DNA of 64,000 nucleotides. Origin: Verrucomicrobiaceae bacterium (lineage in GTDB: Bacteria; Verrucomicrobiota; Verrucomicrobiia; Verrucomicrobiales; Verrucomicrobiaceae). The translations under genes were made by a program, and so were the position numbers. The notes beneath the pieces were generated by a model, which was given only the letters and a program-made list of their open reading frames with translations, did not search any database and had not been told where the DNA came from. The stretch's first letter is position 1, and every line of letters starts with the position of its first letter. The stretch covers positions 186,001 to 250,000 of the forward strand of contig JACKQF010000006.1 of NCBI GenBank assembly GCA_024232965.1, written 5' to 3'. Of the stretch, positions 44,697 through 53,846 are shown piece after piece.

Positions 44697-46273
44697 ATCG
44701 CGCTCAAATCTGTGCGGTCGCCTGCCTGATGGCCCAGCCGCTGCTGGGGGCGGATTTTGATCTTCTCATCACTGGGGGCCGGATTCTGGATGGCTCGGGC
44801 GCGCCGGCAGTGGTCGGCAGCGTGGCGGTGAAGGGGGATCGCATCGTTGCGGTGGGGGAGGTGAAGGGCAGTGCGCTGGAGGTCATTGATGCTGCGGGCC
44901 AAGTGGTCGCGCCTGGGTTCATTGATGTCCATACCCATTCTGAGGACATCTGCGCGATCCCAACTGCGGAGAACTTCTTGCGCATGGGCGTCACGACGAT
45001 CATCACTGGCAACTGTGGCAGTTCGCGCACGGATGTGGCGAAGTTCTTCGATGAAATCGCTGCTGCAAAGGTGGGCTTGAATGTGGCGACGCTCATCGGG
45101 CACAACTCGGTGCGGGAGAAAGCGATGCATGGCCGATCGATCCGCGCGCCGAATGGAAACGAATTGGCGGAGATGGAGAGCTTGGTGGATCAGGCGATGA
45201 AGGACGGCGCGGTGGGGCTGAGCACGGGGCTGATCTACGTTCCGGGTTCGTTTGCGAAGACGGATGAAATCGTCGCCTTGGCAAAGGTCGCGGCGGCGCA
45301 TGACGGCATCTACGTCAGCCACATGCGGCATGAAACGGTCAAGATTTTCTCTGCGCTGGAGGAGTTCATCTCCATCGTTCGCGAGGCAGGGATTCGCGGG
45401 GAAGTCTCTCATATCAAAGTCACCGGTCCCTCGGCTTGGGGGCAGTCGGGTAAGGTGCTGGACGTTTTGAACGCAGCTCGCGCGCAGGGTCTACGCATCA
45501 CCCACGACCAGTATGCCTACACCGCCTCCAGCACCGGGCTGCGACAAACCCTGCCGGACAGCGCTTTTGAAGGAACCCGCGATGACTTTCGTGCGAGGAT
45601 CGCCGATCCGCAGACGAAGGCCAAGATCTTGGCGGACATGGCTGAAAGTCGCGCCCGCTCGGGTCGCACAGACTATGCCTACGCCGTGATTGCGAAGTTC
45701 GCGGCGGACCCGAGTCTGAACGGCAAGACGATCCCTGAAGCGGCGAAGATCTTGCGGGGCAGCGATCGCTTGGAGGATCAAGTCGAAGCGATTTTGGAAA
45801 TCGAAGCTCGCGGCGGTGCCAGTGCGGTTTTCCACGGCATGAATGAGGACGACTTGGTGCGCTTCCTCCAGCACTCCCTGACGATGATTGCCAGCGATGG
45901 CGGGCCACGTCGACTGGGCGAGGATGTGCCGCACCCGCGCAGCTACGGGAACAACGCCCGGGTGCTGGCGGAATATGTGCGGGAGCGGAAGATTTTGTCC
46001 CTTGAGGAGGCGATCCGGAGGATGACGACGCTGCCAGCGGGGACCTTTCGACTGCGGGATCGCGGCAGTTTGAAGGTGGGAGCGTATGCCGATCTGGTGA
46101 TTTTTGATCCGGCCAAGGTGCAGGACGTCGCCACCTTCGCAGACCCGCATCATTACGCGGAAGGATTCAGTCATGTCATCGTGAACGGCGCGGTAGAGAT
46201 CCGCGATGGCCTCCTTACAGAGGTACGTAGGGGCGGACCGCTGCGCGTGAGCCGTGAGACTGCGGGCAAGTAA
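44693..46273 (+). CDS. Exported N-acyl-D-amino-acid deacylase (D-aminoacylase) family protein
   Basis: A 526-residue amidohydrolase with signal peptide (about 1-20). The metal motif VHTHSED (H80, H82), the GNCGSS loop with C108, H210 in VSHMRHE, H240 in GEVSHIKVTG and IASDGGP are those of D-aminoacylases, which cleave N-acyl-D-amino acids to free D-amino acids; the C108 loop ligates the zinc. Start at ATG 44693, four bases inside the racemase-like gene, gives the signal peptide and explains the coupling. Together with the exported racemase it could release and convert D-amino acids such as D-glutamate from cell-wall or environmental peptides. Other substrates of the broad amidohydrolase family are possible. 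Confidence 0.9.
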   Translation: MNRAQICAVACLMAQPLLGADFDLLITGGRILDGSGAPAVVGSVAVKGDRIVAVGEVKGSALEVIDAAGQVVAPGFIDVHTHSEDICAIPTAENFLRMGVTTIITGNCGSSRTDVAKFFDEIAAAKVGLNVATLIGHNSVREKAMHGRSIRAPNGNELAEMESLVDQAMKDGAVGLSTGLIYVPGSFAKTDEIVALAKVAAAHDGIYVSHMRHETVKIFSALEEFISIVREAGIRGEVSHIKVTGPSAWGQSGKVLDVLNAARAQGLRITHDQYAYTASSTGLRQTLPDSAFEGTRDDFRARIADPQTKAKILADMAESRARSGRTDYAYAVIAKFAADPSLNGKTIPEAAKILRGSDRLEDQVEAILEIEARGGASAVFHGMNEDDLVRFLQHSLTMIASDGGPRRLGEDVPHPRSYGNNARVLAEYVRERKILSLEEAIRRMTTLPAGTFRLRDRGSLKVGAYADLVIFDPAKVQDVATFADPHHYAEGFSHVIVNGAVEIRDGLLTEVRRGGPLRVSRETAGK

Positions 46274-46324
46274 GGATTTTGGCGCAACAACGCTGGCATG
46301 GCCCCAGATCGGGCGTTCCAGAGT

Positions 46325-46352
46325 CTGAAAATCAGCAGATATGAAATATACT
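46325..46352 (+). promoter_or_regulatory. Candidate promoter of the secretin gene
   Basis: CTGAAA (46325-46330) and TATACT (46347-46352) form a -35/-10 pair with a 16-bp spacer in an AT-rich leader, unusual in this GC-rich sequence. Transcription would begin about 46358-46360, just before the palindrome at 46361-46375, and the coding sequence starts at 46394. Nothing resembling a Shine-Dalgarno is visible before that ATG. Confidence 0.45.
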
Positions 46353-46360
46353 ATTTGATT

Positions 46361-46375
46361 TCACAATTATTGTGA
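46361..46375. promoter_or_regulatory. 15-bp perfect palindrome, candidate operator
   Basis: TCACAATTATTGTGA is a perfect inverted repeat of seven bases around a single central T, located at the predicted transcription start of the secretin gene. Size and symmetry fit a dimeric repressor. No regulator gene lies next to it. Confidence 0.5.
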
Positions 46376-46393
46376 TTATGGTATTTTAAATCT

Positions 46394-48886
46394 ATGAAAC
46401 CGCCATCCGTCAGCTCTCTCCCGGCGTCCACCCCTTTCAATCGCTCTGTCCCACTGGTTTTGGCTGGTGCCTGCATGGTGGCATTGTCTATGGCTCAGCC
46501 TCTTTTTGCGCAAGCTCCCACCGCCCCCGGAGCGCCAGGTGCGTCCCCTGCTGAAGCTGGTGGCGGGTATGTTCCGACGGCTGAAGGTGCGGTGATCAAG
46601 GTCAACTTCCCGAATTCTCCGATTCAGGCGATCATTCCCTTCTACACCCAACTCACGGGAAAGAAAATGATCCTGACCTCGAATCTCCAGGGCGAATCTC
46701 TCCGTATCATTGGGCCAAAGCCGATGACGAAACGTGAAGCCGTGCAGTATATCGAGGCGACACTCCTTCTGAATGGCTACGCCGTCGTCCCCTGGGATGA
46801 CGAGACCGTTACGCTGATCCACCACAGTGGCGGCGAAGATCCCTCCTCCCTGGGGTTGCCCGTTTTTAATGCCATCCGCGACCTTCCTGAAGGCGACCAA
46901 GTGGTCCACTACGTGATGTCCCTGAACAACATCTCCCCCGAGGAGGCTGCGAAGGCCTTCCAGGAGGTCATCAAACTGCACTCCTACGGCGCGATCAAGC
47001 CTGTCAGCAACGCGGCCTCCCTCATCATCACGGAGAACACCGCAACCATCCGCGCCATCTACAACATTGCCCAGGTCATTGACGTGCCACCTGCGGAAAT
47101 CTCCAACGAATTGATCAAGCTGGAGCGTTCTGACGCAGAACGCATCGCCGACATCATCAACGACATCTATGAGGCGAAGGAAGAGGAAGCCGCTGCGCGC
47201 TCTACCTCGAACTCATCGCAAAATGTTGCTGGCCAGCCCGCAGTGCCAGGGCAGCCAGGTGCTCCCGGCCAGCGTCCAGCCGGCCCCGTTCCAAATGGCC
47301 GTGGCTCGACTAGCAATGCGGACACCAACCCAGCCGTAGCCAAGGTCAAAGTCATCCCCGACCGCCGCCAGAACAGCCTTCTGATCATTGCTCGACCCGT
47401 CGATATTACCTACATCAAGGGGTTGGTCGAAAAGCTCGATCAACAGACCGACGGAGGCAACTTCCTGGAGCGGAAGCTGAAGTTCCTTTCCGTGGAAGAA
47501 TTCATGCCCGTGGCACAAAACGCCTTGGCGCGCGACACGGATATCCAAAGCGAAGGAGGTGATAGCCTCAGCAGCGCTGGTGGTGGAGGCTCACGGCGTC
47601 CACGTGGATCCTCGAATACGCCTTCGACAGATGCAGCGCGTTCTTCCCGTCAGGGCGGTTTTGATAGCGGCTTTGGCAACAACAACAACGGTGGCTTCGG
47701 AAATGGCGGCTTCGGTAACGGTAGTGGTAGTTTTGGAAGTTCAGGAGGCAGCCGTAGCGCTCTCGATGATCCAGACCAAAGCGCTTCGCCGATGTCCATC
47801 GTGGTGGGTCGCACCCTCTTGATTGGTGATCCGACCGCCAATACCTTGATCGTCTCTGGTTCCCCAGAGCACATTCAAATTATCGATCAGTTGATCGAGC
47901 GTCTCGACGTACGCCCTCAGCAGATCTACATCTCCACCATCATCGGTCAGTTGACTCTGGGCGGCGAGGTGAAGTATGGTTTCGACTTCCTCGGTGCGCT
48001 CGATGGGTTCACTCTTCAGCAGAACTTGACGACAAGGACCAGTTCAAGCACCGGCACGAATGGTAGTCAGTTCTCCACAGAGTACGGCACTGGCCTGCCT
48101 CCAACCACAACCGGTAGCTTCACTGGCGAGCGCAGTTCGACCTGGGGCTCCGAGACAGGTCTAGGTGAGGCTGGCGAAGTGCGCCTGCCCTTCAGTGGGC
48201 GCGATTTTAATTGGGGAGCGTTCAACCTGTATGGCCAGCTGGGCTCTCTGACAAAATATGTGAACCTCTTGGAAAACGACCGCCGCTTTAAGGTGCTCTC
48301 CACGCCGAGCGTGTACACGAAGAACAACACCAAGGCCACCATCTCCTCCGGTCAACGCATCGCGGTGCCGACGCAGATCTTGTCCAACGGCGGTGCCATC
48401 GGCGGAATTGCCTCCACCAGCGCCAGCATCGATTACCGCGATGTGGTACTGAAGCTTGAGGTCATCCCCTTGATCAATTCCGAGGATGAAGTCACCCTGC
48501 GCATCGCCCAAGTGAACGACAACATCGTCGGGGAACAGATCATCTCGGGAAACACCATCCCGACTCTCAGCACTCAAGAATTGGTCACCGAGGTCACCAT
48601 CCGCAACGGCTCCACTGTTGTGCTTGGCGGGCTGATCACGGAGCGCGATGGCGATAACGGCAAAGGCACGATATTCCTGCGGCGTGTGCCCATCATTAAG
48701 CACCTCTTTGGCACGACCAACAAGACCAAGACCCGCGAAGAACTCCTCATTTTCCTCCAGCCGCACATCATCAGCGCTACCGATCCGCTGGATAAACCGA
48801 ATCGCATTGAGCGTGGTCGCAGCAGCATCTTGGACGACACCATCCAGTTCGGCGTGCCGCGTGGGCTACCTTACGAGGGGCAATAG
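46394..48886 (+). CDS. Type II/IV secretion secretin (GspD/PilQ family)
   Basis: An 830-residue outer-membrane secretin subunit. A signal peptide (about 1-40) precedes three N-type ring domains with the usual pattern VKVIPDRRQNSLLIIARPVDITYIKGLVEKLD and TANTLIVSGSPEHIQIIDQLIERLDVRPQQIYIS. A Gly/Asn/Ser-rich low-complexity insert (about 395-460) and a Pro/Gly linker interrupt them. The C-terminal secretin core shows FKVLSTPSVYTKNNTKATISSGQRIAVPT, the VPLINSEDEVTL-type segment and TEVTIRNGSTVVLGGLI. It would form the gate of a type II secretion or pilus machine, but no other component lies nearby. The open frame ends in a terminator at 48896-48934. An operator-like palindrome stands upstream. 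Confidence 0.93.
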   Translation: MKPPSVSSLPASTPFNRSVPLVLAGACMVALSMAQPLFAQAPTAPGAPGASPAEAGGGYVPTAEGAVIKVNFPNSPIQAIIPFYTQLTGKKMILTSNLQGESLRIIGPKPMTKREAVQYIEATLLLNGYAVVPWDDETVTLIHHSGGEDPSSLGLPVFNAIRDLPEGDQVVHYVMSLNNISPEEAAKAFQEVIKLHSYGAIKPVSNAASLIITENTATIRAIYNIAQVIDVPPAEISNELIKLERSDAERIADIINDIYEAKEEEAAARSTSNSSQNVAGQPAVPGQPGAPGQRPAGPVPNGRGSTSNADTNPAVAKVKVIPDRRQNSLLIIARPVDITYIKGLVEKLDQQTDGGNFLERKLKFLSVEEFMPVAQNALARDTDIQSEGGDSLSSAGGGGSRRPRGSSNTPSTDAARSSRQGGFDSGFGNNNNGGFGNGGFGNGSGSFGSSGGSRSALDDPDQSASPMSIVVGRTLLIGDPTANTLIVSGSPEHIQIIDQLIERLDVRPQQIYISTIIGQLTLGGEVKYGFDFLGALDGFTLQQNLTTRTSSSTGTNGSQFSTEYGTGLPPTTTGSFTGERSSTWGSETGLGEAGEVRLPFSGRDFNWGAFNLYGQLGSLTKYVNLLENDRRFKVLSTPSVYTKNNTKATISSGQRIAVPTQILSNGGAIGGIASTSASIDYRDVVLKLEVIPLINSEDEVTLRIAQVNDNIVGEQIISGNTIPTLSTQELVTEVTIRNGSTVVLGGLITERDGDNGKGTIFLRRVPIIKHLFGTTNKTKTREELLIFLQPHIISATDPLDKPNRIERGRSSILDDTIQFGVPRGLPYEGQ

Positions 48887-48895
48887 GCAGCTAAA

Positions 48896-48934
48896 GAAAA
48901 GGCCATCACGAACAAGTCGCGGTGGCCTTTTTTC
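48896..48934 (+). terminator. Rho-independent terminator of the secretin gene
   Basis: AAAAGGCCA, a 13-18 bp loop region, and TGGCCTTTTTT form a stem of about nine pairs followed by a T tract, starting ten bases after the secretin stop. The A run on the left allows partial action in the other direction for ssb, which ends at 48957 on the minus strand. Confidence 0.8.
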
Positions 48935-48956
48935 CGTCCACACACTGCGGTGCGGA

Positions 48957-49499
48957 TCAAAACGGGATGTCGTCGCCTTCCAGGCCATCCTGGATTGGGC
49001 CGTCACCAAAATCGTCTTCAGCAGCCTGGGGTGCACGTTGAGGAGGCCGGGATGCGCCAGCCCCGCCGCCACCATAGCCGCCGGATCCACCGCCGCCACC
49101 GTAGTTCTGCCGTTGCGGCGCACGCTGCGGAGGAGGCCCGCCGCCGCCACCTTCGTCGCGCTCACCACGGCTGCCGAGCAGTTGCATGCCTTCACCCACG
49201 ATCTTGATTTTGCTGCGGCGCTGGCCGGTTTGTTTGTCTTCCCAAGTATCCATCTGCAGGCGGCCCTCGATAAAGACGGGGCGGCCTTTGACCAAGTATT
49301 GCTGGGCGATCTCCGCCTGACGGCCCCACAGCGTCACATCGAGAAAGGTGACTTCTTCCTGACGCTCGCCAGCGTCGGTGGAATAAACGCGGTTCACGGC
49401 CAAGCCGATATCGCACACCGCAGTGCCTTTGGGGGTATAACGCACCTCAGGGTCGCGAGTGAGGTTGCCGATGAGCATGACTTTATTAAAGGAGGCCAT
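48957..49499 (-). CDS. ssb: Single-stranded DNA-binding protein
   Basis: A 180-residue SSB. The OB fold occupies residues 1-110 (MASFNKVMLIGNLTRDPEVRY, EEVTFLDVTLWGRQAE, YLVKGRPVFIEGRLQMDTWED), followed by a glycine-rich linker and the acidic C-terminal tip EGDDIPF that recruits replication and repair enzymes. A Shine-Dalgarno AAGGTGAG lies 5-8 bases before the ATG. No rpsF or rpsR is next to it, unlike in many bacteria. Confidence 0.97.
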   Translation of the reverse strand: MASFNKVMLIGNLTRDPEVRYTPKGTAVCDIGLAVNRVYSTDAGERQEEVTFLDVTLWGRQAEIAQQYLVKGRPVFIEGRLQMDTWEDKQTGQRRSKIKIVGEGMQLLGSRGERDEGGGGGPPPQRAPQRQNYGGGGGSGGYGGGGAGASRPPQRAPQAAEDDFGDGPIQDGLEGDDIPF

Positions 49500-49573
49500 A
49501 ATGGACTCACCTTATCCAAAGCACAGGGCCCCCGGCAACAGGGATTTTCGTTTCAGAGGCCGATTCTAGCCAC

Positions 49574-50212
49574 TCAAAAACGCCAGCCCATGCCGAGCGT
49601 CGGTCCCAGGGCGTTGACGCCAGGGTTCACGTCGTTCATTCCGCCGTTGGAAATGTGCTGGAACATCAGGCCGAGATTCAGGCTGCAGGAATCCGTGAGG
49701 GAGAATTTGAGACCGGAATGGACGAACCAGGTCAGGTTGAAGTCTTGCCCCTGACCACCCGGGACATCGTAGCCCTGAGCATCCAAGATGCCCACACCGC
49801 CACCCGCACTGAAATACCAAGCGCAGGTCTGGCGCGCATTCCACCACTCGATCGACGGGCTAAAGGTCACGCCAAAAAAGTAGCTCTCCGGTCCTTCGAT
49901 GATCGCCTCCCCCTCCAGCGTAAGGCGATGCCGCACAAAGATATCGCCACCGCAAAGCTTGCCATGCATCGTCGCCGGGGTTTTGATGGAGATCATCTGC
50001 GGCAAAAAGGTGTAGTCCAGCGGCGAAGCCCCACCGCCCAGGCTCCAGAGCGCCCCAGTAAATCCCTCAAGCTCCCATTGATCCGCCGGATGCATCGAGG
50101 CCTGGGGAGTGACCTCCCGCGGCACCAGAGGCCCCGCCATCGCTGGCTCAGGAACAAAGCAAAACGCACCAAGCACCAAAGCAGCCGTAGCGAGGGAGGA
50201 TGACCGAATCAT
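49574..50212 (-). CDS. PagL-like lipid A deacylase / acyloxyacyl hydrolase family outer-membrane protein
   Basis: A 212-residue outer-membrane beta-barrel protein with a signal peptide (about 1-26). The C-terminal part has alternating beta strands and the PagL signature FQHISNGGMNDVNPGVN with catalytic H186 and S188, and it ends in an aromatic residue as barrel proteins do. PagL removes a 3-O-acyl chain from lipid A. The third catalytic residue, a glutamate about twelve residues further on, is not evident (N200 there), so activity is uncertain. ATG 50212 is preferred over the longer frame because the signal peptide begins there. Divergent from the PVC haem gene. Confidence 0.7.
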   Translation of the reverse strand: MIRSSSLATAALVLGAFCFVPEPAMAGPLVPREVTPQASMHPADQWELEGFTGALWSLGGGASPLDYTFLPQMISIKTPATMHGKLCGGDIFVRHRLTLEGEAIIEGPESYFFGVTFSPSIEWWNARQTCAWYFSAGGGVGILDAQGYDVPGGQGQDFNLTWFVHSGLKFSLTDSCSLNLGLMFQHISNGGMNDVNPGVNALGPTLGMGWRF

Positions 50213-50314
50213 GCCGGAAGCATAACCTTTGTGAATAAAACGTCCACGCATTTGCACGGCGTTATCGACCAAGAAACCGCGTCGATACCGCCGTATTAGA
50301 CAGTCCAACCCACG

Positions 50315-52795
50315 ATGAAACGCCTCTTATCGCTCTCTCTCATCCCTCTAGCAGCGCTCGCAGCTCCACCCACTGCCCCACCAAAGGCACCTGAGGTTCC
50401 AGCAGAGGTGCCGCCGCAGATCGAGACCTTGGTGCAGGGAGTGAAGCTCACCCTATTGGCAGAACATCCCGATTTGGTGACTCCGACGGGGATCGATGTG
50501 GATGAAGGCGGCAACATCTACACCATCTCCTGCCACACGCACTTCCGTCCCGAGGGCTATGCCGGGCCAGCCCATGACGAGGTCCTAGTCTTTGACAAGA
50601 ATGGCAAAAACCGCCGCGTCTTTTACAACAAGACCGATGCCACGATGCACGTGGAGATCGGCCCCGATGGCTGGATCTACCTCGCAGAAAGGGATCGTGT
50701 GCTGCGGGTGAAGGACACGGATGGCGACGGCCTTGGCGACACGGAAGAGAATCTCGCCACGCTCGATACCCTTGCCGACTATCCCCACAACGGCCTCAGC
50801 GGCATGGCCTGGGATCCTCAGGGTGGCTTGGTCTTTTCGTTGGGGGAAAACTTTGGTAAGGACTGGACGCTGACTGGAACGGATGGTTCCAAAGTCAGTG
50901 GGCGGGGTGAAGGCGGTGTCTTTCGCTGCTCTGCCGATGGCAAAAATCTGCGGCGCATCGCACGAGGTTTTTGGAATCCTTTTGGGCTGCTGGTGCGGGC
51001 GGATGGGGAGATCTTTGCTGCGGAGAACGATCCCGGCAGCCGTCCTCCGTGTCGCCTCCTGAACATCGTCGAAGGTGCAGACTACGGCTTTCAGTGGGTG
51101 TATGGCAGTGCGCCAGTGCATCCTTTTGTCGCCTGGAATGGCGAGCTGCGCGGCACCTTGGGCATGATCCATCCCTCTGGCGAAGGCCCCTGCGCCGTGG
51201 CCGAACTGGGTGGCGGGGTCTTGATTCCGTCCTGGAGCAATCACTGCATCGACTACTTCCCGTTGCAGCGCCAGGGCGCAGGCTACACCTCTCATCGCAT
51301 CGAGCTGCTGCGCGGCAGCGATTTTTTCCGTCCCACCTGCATGACGCAGGGGCGTGATGGGGCTTACTATTTCAATGACTGGGTGTTCAGCTCCTATCCG
51401 ATCCATGGCCGTGGTCGTCTGTGGAAACTGGAGATTGATCGCACCCAAGCGGATTGGGTGAAAGCAGACGCAGAGCCGATGAACGACGCAGCCCAGTTGG
51501 CCCAAGGGCTCCGCACAGGTGAGGTCAAACGCAGCGTGGATGAGCTCTTGAAACTGGCGCGAGGCAGCGACTCCTTTTTGTCGGATGCCGCACTGACAGC
51601 GCTGGCCCGATACGGCGCAGAGTGGACGCCTGAGCAGCTCAAGAGCATGACGGCAGCAGATCGCGTCTGGGCCTTGGTGGCACTGCGTCGCGTGGATCTG
51701 CGCGATGAAAAGTGGGTGCGGGCCTTGTTCGGTGATCCTGATCCAGAGGTTCGCTTCGAGTGCTTGCGTTGGATCGCCGATGCGGTGCTGACCAGCTTCA
51801 CTGCCGATGTCGAAAAACTTCTCGGCGATCCCACGCTGGATTTTCGTCTCTTCGAGGCAGCGCTCGCGACCTGGAATACCTTGCGTGGAGACCCCGGTGC
51901 AGGCGTCACCAACCCCGAGGTCCTCATCGAGCGCATCACCAACCCGGCCGTGCCTGCGAAGTTGAAGGGCTTTGCCCTGCGGCTCGCACCCGCGACGCAC
52001 AAGCAATTGACCGTGCCGCTGCTGCAAGAGTTGTTCGCCAGCGGAGATCCCGTGCTGTCGCTGGAGGCGGTCCGCAGTCTGGCCGCGCGGGGTGCGGATG
52101 ATGCGCGTGCCGCGCTGGCAGAAATCGCAGCGGATAGCGCCAATGCGACCGATCTTCGCGCCGAAGCCATCGCTGGGCTCGCGACCTCCGCCGTGCCGGA
52201 GCAACTCGATTTGCTCCAGCGCTTGGCCGCAGAAGACGACGCGACGCTGCGCGATGAAGCGCGTCGGGCCTTGCGTTTCACGCCCCAGGACAAGTCCTTC
52301 ACCCTGGATACCTCCCGGCCGCCGTTTGAGGATACTGCGGCGTGGTTGACGCGGCTGGAGGCGTTGCCCGGTCAGGCAAATCCGAAGGCCGGTCGCCGGA
52401 TCTTTTTCGCCGCTAAGGTGGGATTGTGTGCTGGTTGTCATCGGCGCAGTGGGCGTGGCAACGTGGTGGGGCCGGACCTGAGTTTGGTCGCGCAACAGGG
52501 AGATCGCACCGCGATTCTACGCTCAATCTTGGAGCCGCAGCGTGAGGTGGCACCGCAGTTTTACCCGACCTTACTGAAGTTGAAGGACGGCACCGAGTTC
52601 ACCGGCATCCTGCTGCGTTCCTCCAGCGTGGATGTGTATCGCGATCTCAGCGGCAAAGAGCGCACCTTCACGAAGGCAGATGTGCTCGAGCGCTCAGAGC
52701 TGCGCACCTCACTGATGCCGCCAGGATTGGTGACCTCGCTGACGGACGCAGAACTGCGGGATCTGCTCGCCTTTCTGACAAGCGCCGCTGAATGA
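50315..52795 (+). CDS. PVC-type membrane-bound dehydrogenase with haem-binding domain
   Basis: An 826-residue exported protein with signal peptide (1-16). The N-terminal 350 residues are a six-bladed glucose/sorbosone dehydrogenase-like propeller (GIDVDEGGNIYTIS, MHVEIGPDGWIYLAERDRV, FGLLVRADGEIFAAENDPG, PTCMTQGRDGAYYFNDWV). A HEAT-like helical domain (about 410-670) follows, and the C-terminal PVC haem domain carries CAGCH (C705, C708, H709) with RGNVVGPDLS and a likely axial Met in SLMPPG. This architecture is characteristic of planctomycetes and verrucomicrobia; a periplasmic sugar or alcohol oxidation linked to electron transfer is assumed. It converges with the ROK gene. Confidence 0.92.
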   Translation: MKRLLSLSLIPLAALAAPPTAPPKAPEVPAEVPPQIETLVQGVKLTLLAEHPDLVTPTGIDVDEGGNIYTISCHTHFRPEGYAGPAHDEVLVFDKNGKNRRVFYNKTDATMHVEIGPDGWIYLAERDRVLRVKDTDGDGLGDTEENLATLDTLADYPHNGLSGMAWDPQGGLVFSLGENFGKDWTLTGTDGSKVSGRGEGGVFRCSADGKNLRRIARGFWNPFGLLVRADGEIFAAENDPGSRPPCRLLNIVEGADYGFQWVYGSAPVHPFVAWNGELRGTLGMIHPSGEGPCAVAELGGGVLIPSWSNHCIDYFPLQRQGAGYTSHRIELLRGSDFFRPTCMTQGRDGAYYFNDWVFSSYPIHGRGRLWKLEIDRTQADWVKADAEPMNDAAQLAQGLRTGEVKRSVDELLKLARGSDSFLSDAALTALARYGAEWTPEQLKSMTAADRVWALVALRRVDLRDEKWVRALFGDPDPEVRFECLRWIADAVLTSFTADVEKLLGDPTLDFRLFEAALATWNTLRGDPGAGVTNPEVLIERITNPAVPAKLKGFALRLAPATHKQLTVPLLQELFASGDPVLSLEAVRSLAARGADDARAALAEIAADSANATDLRAEAIAGLATSAVPEQLDLLQRLAAEDDATLRDEARRALRFTPQDKSFTLDTSRPPFEDTAAWLTRLEALPGQANPKAGRRIFFAAKVGLCAGCHRRSGRGNVVGPDLSLVAQQGDRTAILRSILEPQREVAPQFYPTLLKLKDGTEFTGILLRSSSVDVYRDLSGKERTFTKADVLERSELRTSLMPPGLVTSLTDAELRDLLAFLTSAAE

Positions 52796-52801
52796 TGAGA
52801 C

Positions 52802-52822
52802 GACGGGCACGGCCAGCCCGTC
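52802..52822. terminator. Possible bidirectional hairpin
   Basis: GACGGGC (52802-52808) and GCCCGTC (52816-52822) can form a seven-pair stem with a seven-base loop between the convergent PVC haem and ROK genes. No run of T follows on either side, so intrinsic termination is not certain. Confidence 0.35.
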
Positions 52823-52892
52823 TCCTTTAGGCGTGCCTAGCCCAGGAGGCTTCTCCGGTCCGCGAAACTCTGCTGGCGCCACGACCGTAGCC

Positions 52893-53846
52893 TCAGGCCT
52901 GGGGCGCGTTCAACGCGTCGGCGGCGAGGGCGGCGTTGCCGATGATGCCGGCTTCGTTGCTGAAGTGGGCGGGCAAGATTTGCAGGCGCTCCCAAACGAC
53001 GGTGGAGAGCATGCTTTGCACTTTTTGATTCAGCGGCCTGAAGATCAGATCTCCTGCCTGTGCGACCCCGCCGCCGATCACAAAGGCGTCCGGATTCAGC
53101 AACCAGGCGATGCTGGACAGCGCGGTGCCGAGCCAGTCGGCCACCTCTCCCCAAATCTGCCGGGCGATGTCGTCGCCCGCTTGGGCCGCATCAGCGATCT
53201 TCTTCGGCGTGCATTCTTCGATCTCCTTTTCGACGCAGGCCTCGGCATAGCGCTTCACGGCGTGTTCGGCGATCTGGCTGTTCCCGGTGTATTTTTCCAG
53301 CGCACCGAGGTTGCCGTAATGGCCTGGGCGCCCGTCAAAGTGGATGCTCATCTGGCCGATCTCCCCCGCTGCGCAGCCGCTGCCGCGATACATGCGCCCA
53401 TCGAGAACCATGCCGCCGCCGATGCCAGTGCCCATCGTCAGGCCCACGACATTGCGCAGACCACGCGCGGCTCCGTAGCGGAATTCGGCATAAGTCATGG
53501 CATTGGCGTCGTTATCGACCACGACCGGAAGTCCGGTCTTTTCGCCGAGGATGGCCTTCAGGGGCACGTGCTTCCATCCGGGGACATTCGTCAATTCGTG
53601 GACAAATCCATGATCAAAATCGACCAAACCCGGGACGCCTACGCCGATCGCTGCGATGTCTGGGAACTGCGTCTTCAACTTCGCGACTCTCTCCGCCATT
53701 GCACCAATCAGCGCCGCTGGTCCGCTGTAATTTGCTGTGGGCAGAGGTTCATCCGTGATGAGCAGGTCTCCACCACGGCAGACGCCTAGTTTGACGGATG
53801 TTCCACCGAAATCGATGCCTACCGATGTGATCGCGTTGTCTTGCAT
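52893..53846 (-). CDS. ROK family sugar kinase (glucokinase-like)
   Basis: A 317-residue kinase of the ROK family, phosphorylating glucose or a related sugar. The phosphate loop GIDFGGTSVKLG (11-21), the catalytic VDNDANAM (D113) and GTGIGGGMVLDG are all present, as is the GEIGQMSI block that contacts substrate. Unusually, the family's zinc motif CxCGxxGCxE, expected around residues 172-184, is replaced by GRPGHYGNLGALE, with no cysteine left. Some non-canonical ROK proteins tolerate this. Cytoplasmic; no sugar operon neighbours, so the substrate is not indicated by context. Confidence 0.9.
   Translation of the reverse strand: MQDNAITSVGIDFGGTSVKLGVCRGGDLLITDEPLPTANYSGPAALIGAMAERVAKLKTQFPDIAAIGVGVPGLVDFDHGFVHELTNVPGWKHVPLKAILGEKTGLPVVVDNDANAMTYAEFRYGAARGLRNVVGLTMGTGIGGGMVLDGRMYRGSGCAAGEIGQMSIHFDGRPGHYGNLGALEKYTGNSQIAEHAVKRYAEACVEKEIEECTPKKIADAAQAGDDIARQIWGEVADWLGTALSSIAWLLNPDAFVIGGGVAQAGDLIFRPLNQKVQSMLSTVVWERLQILPAHFSNEAGIIGNAALAADALNAPQA

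Noticed and set aside
46355..46382. TTGATT/TATGGT as a second promoter pair around the palindrome
   Set aside because: It would start transcription about five bases before the secretin ATG, leaving almost no leader, and the TATACT pair fits better.
52826..52840. TAGGCGTGCCTA inverted repeat after the haem gene
   Set aside because: A two-base loop cannot form a stable hairpin, and no T run follows.
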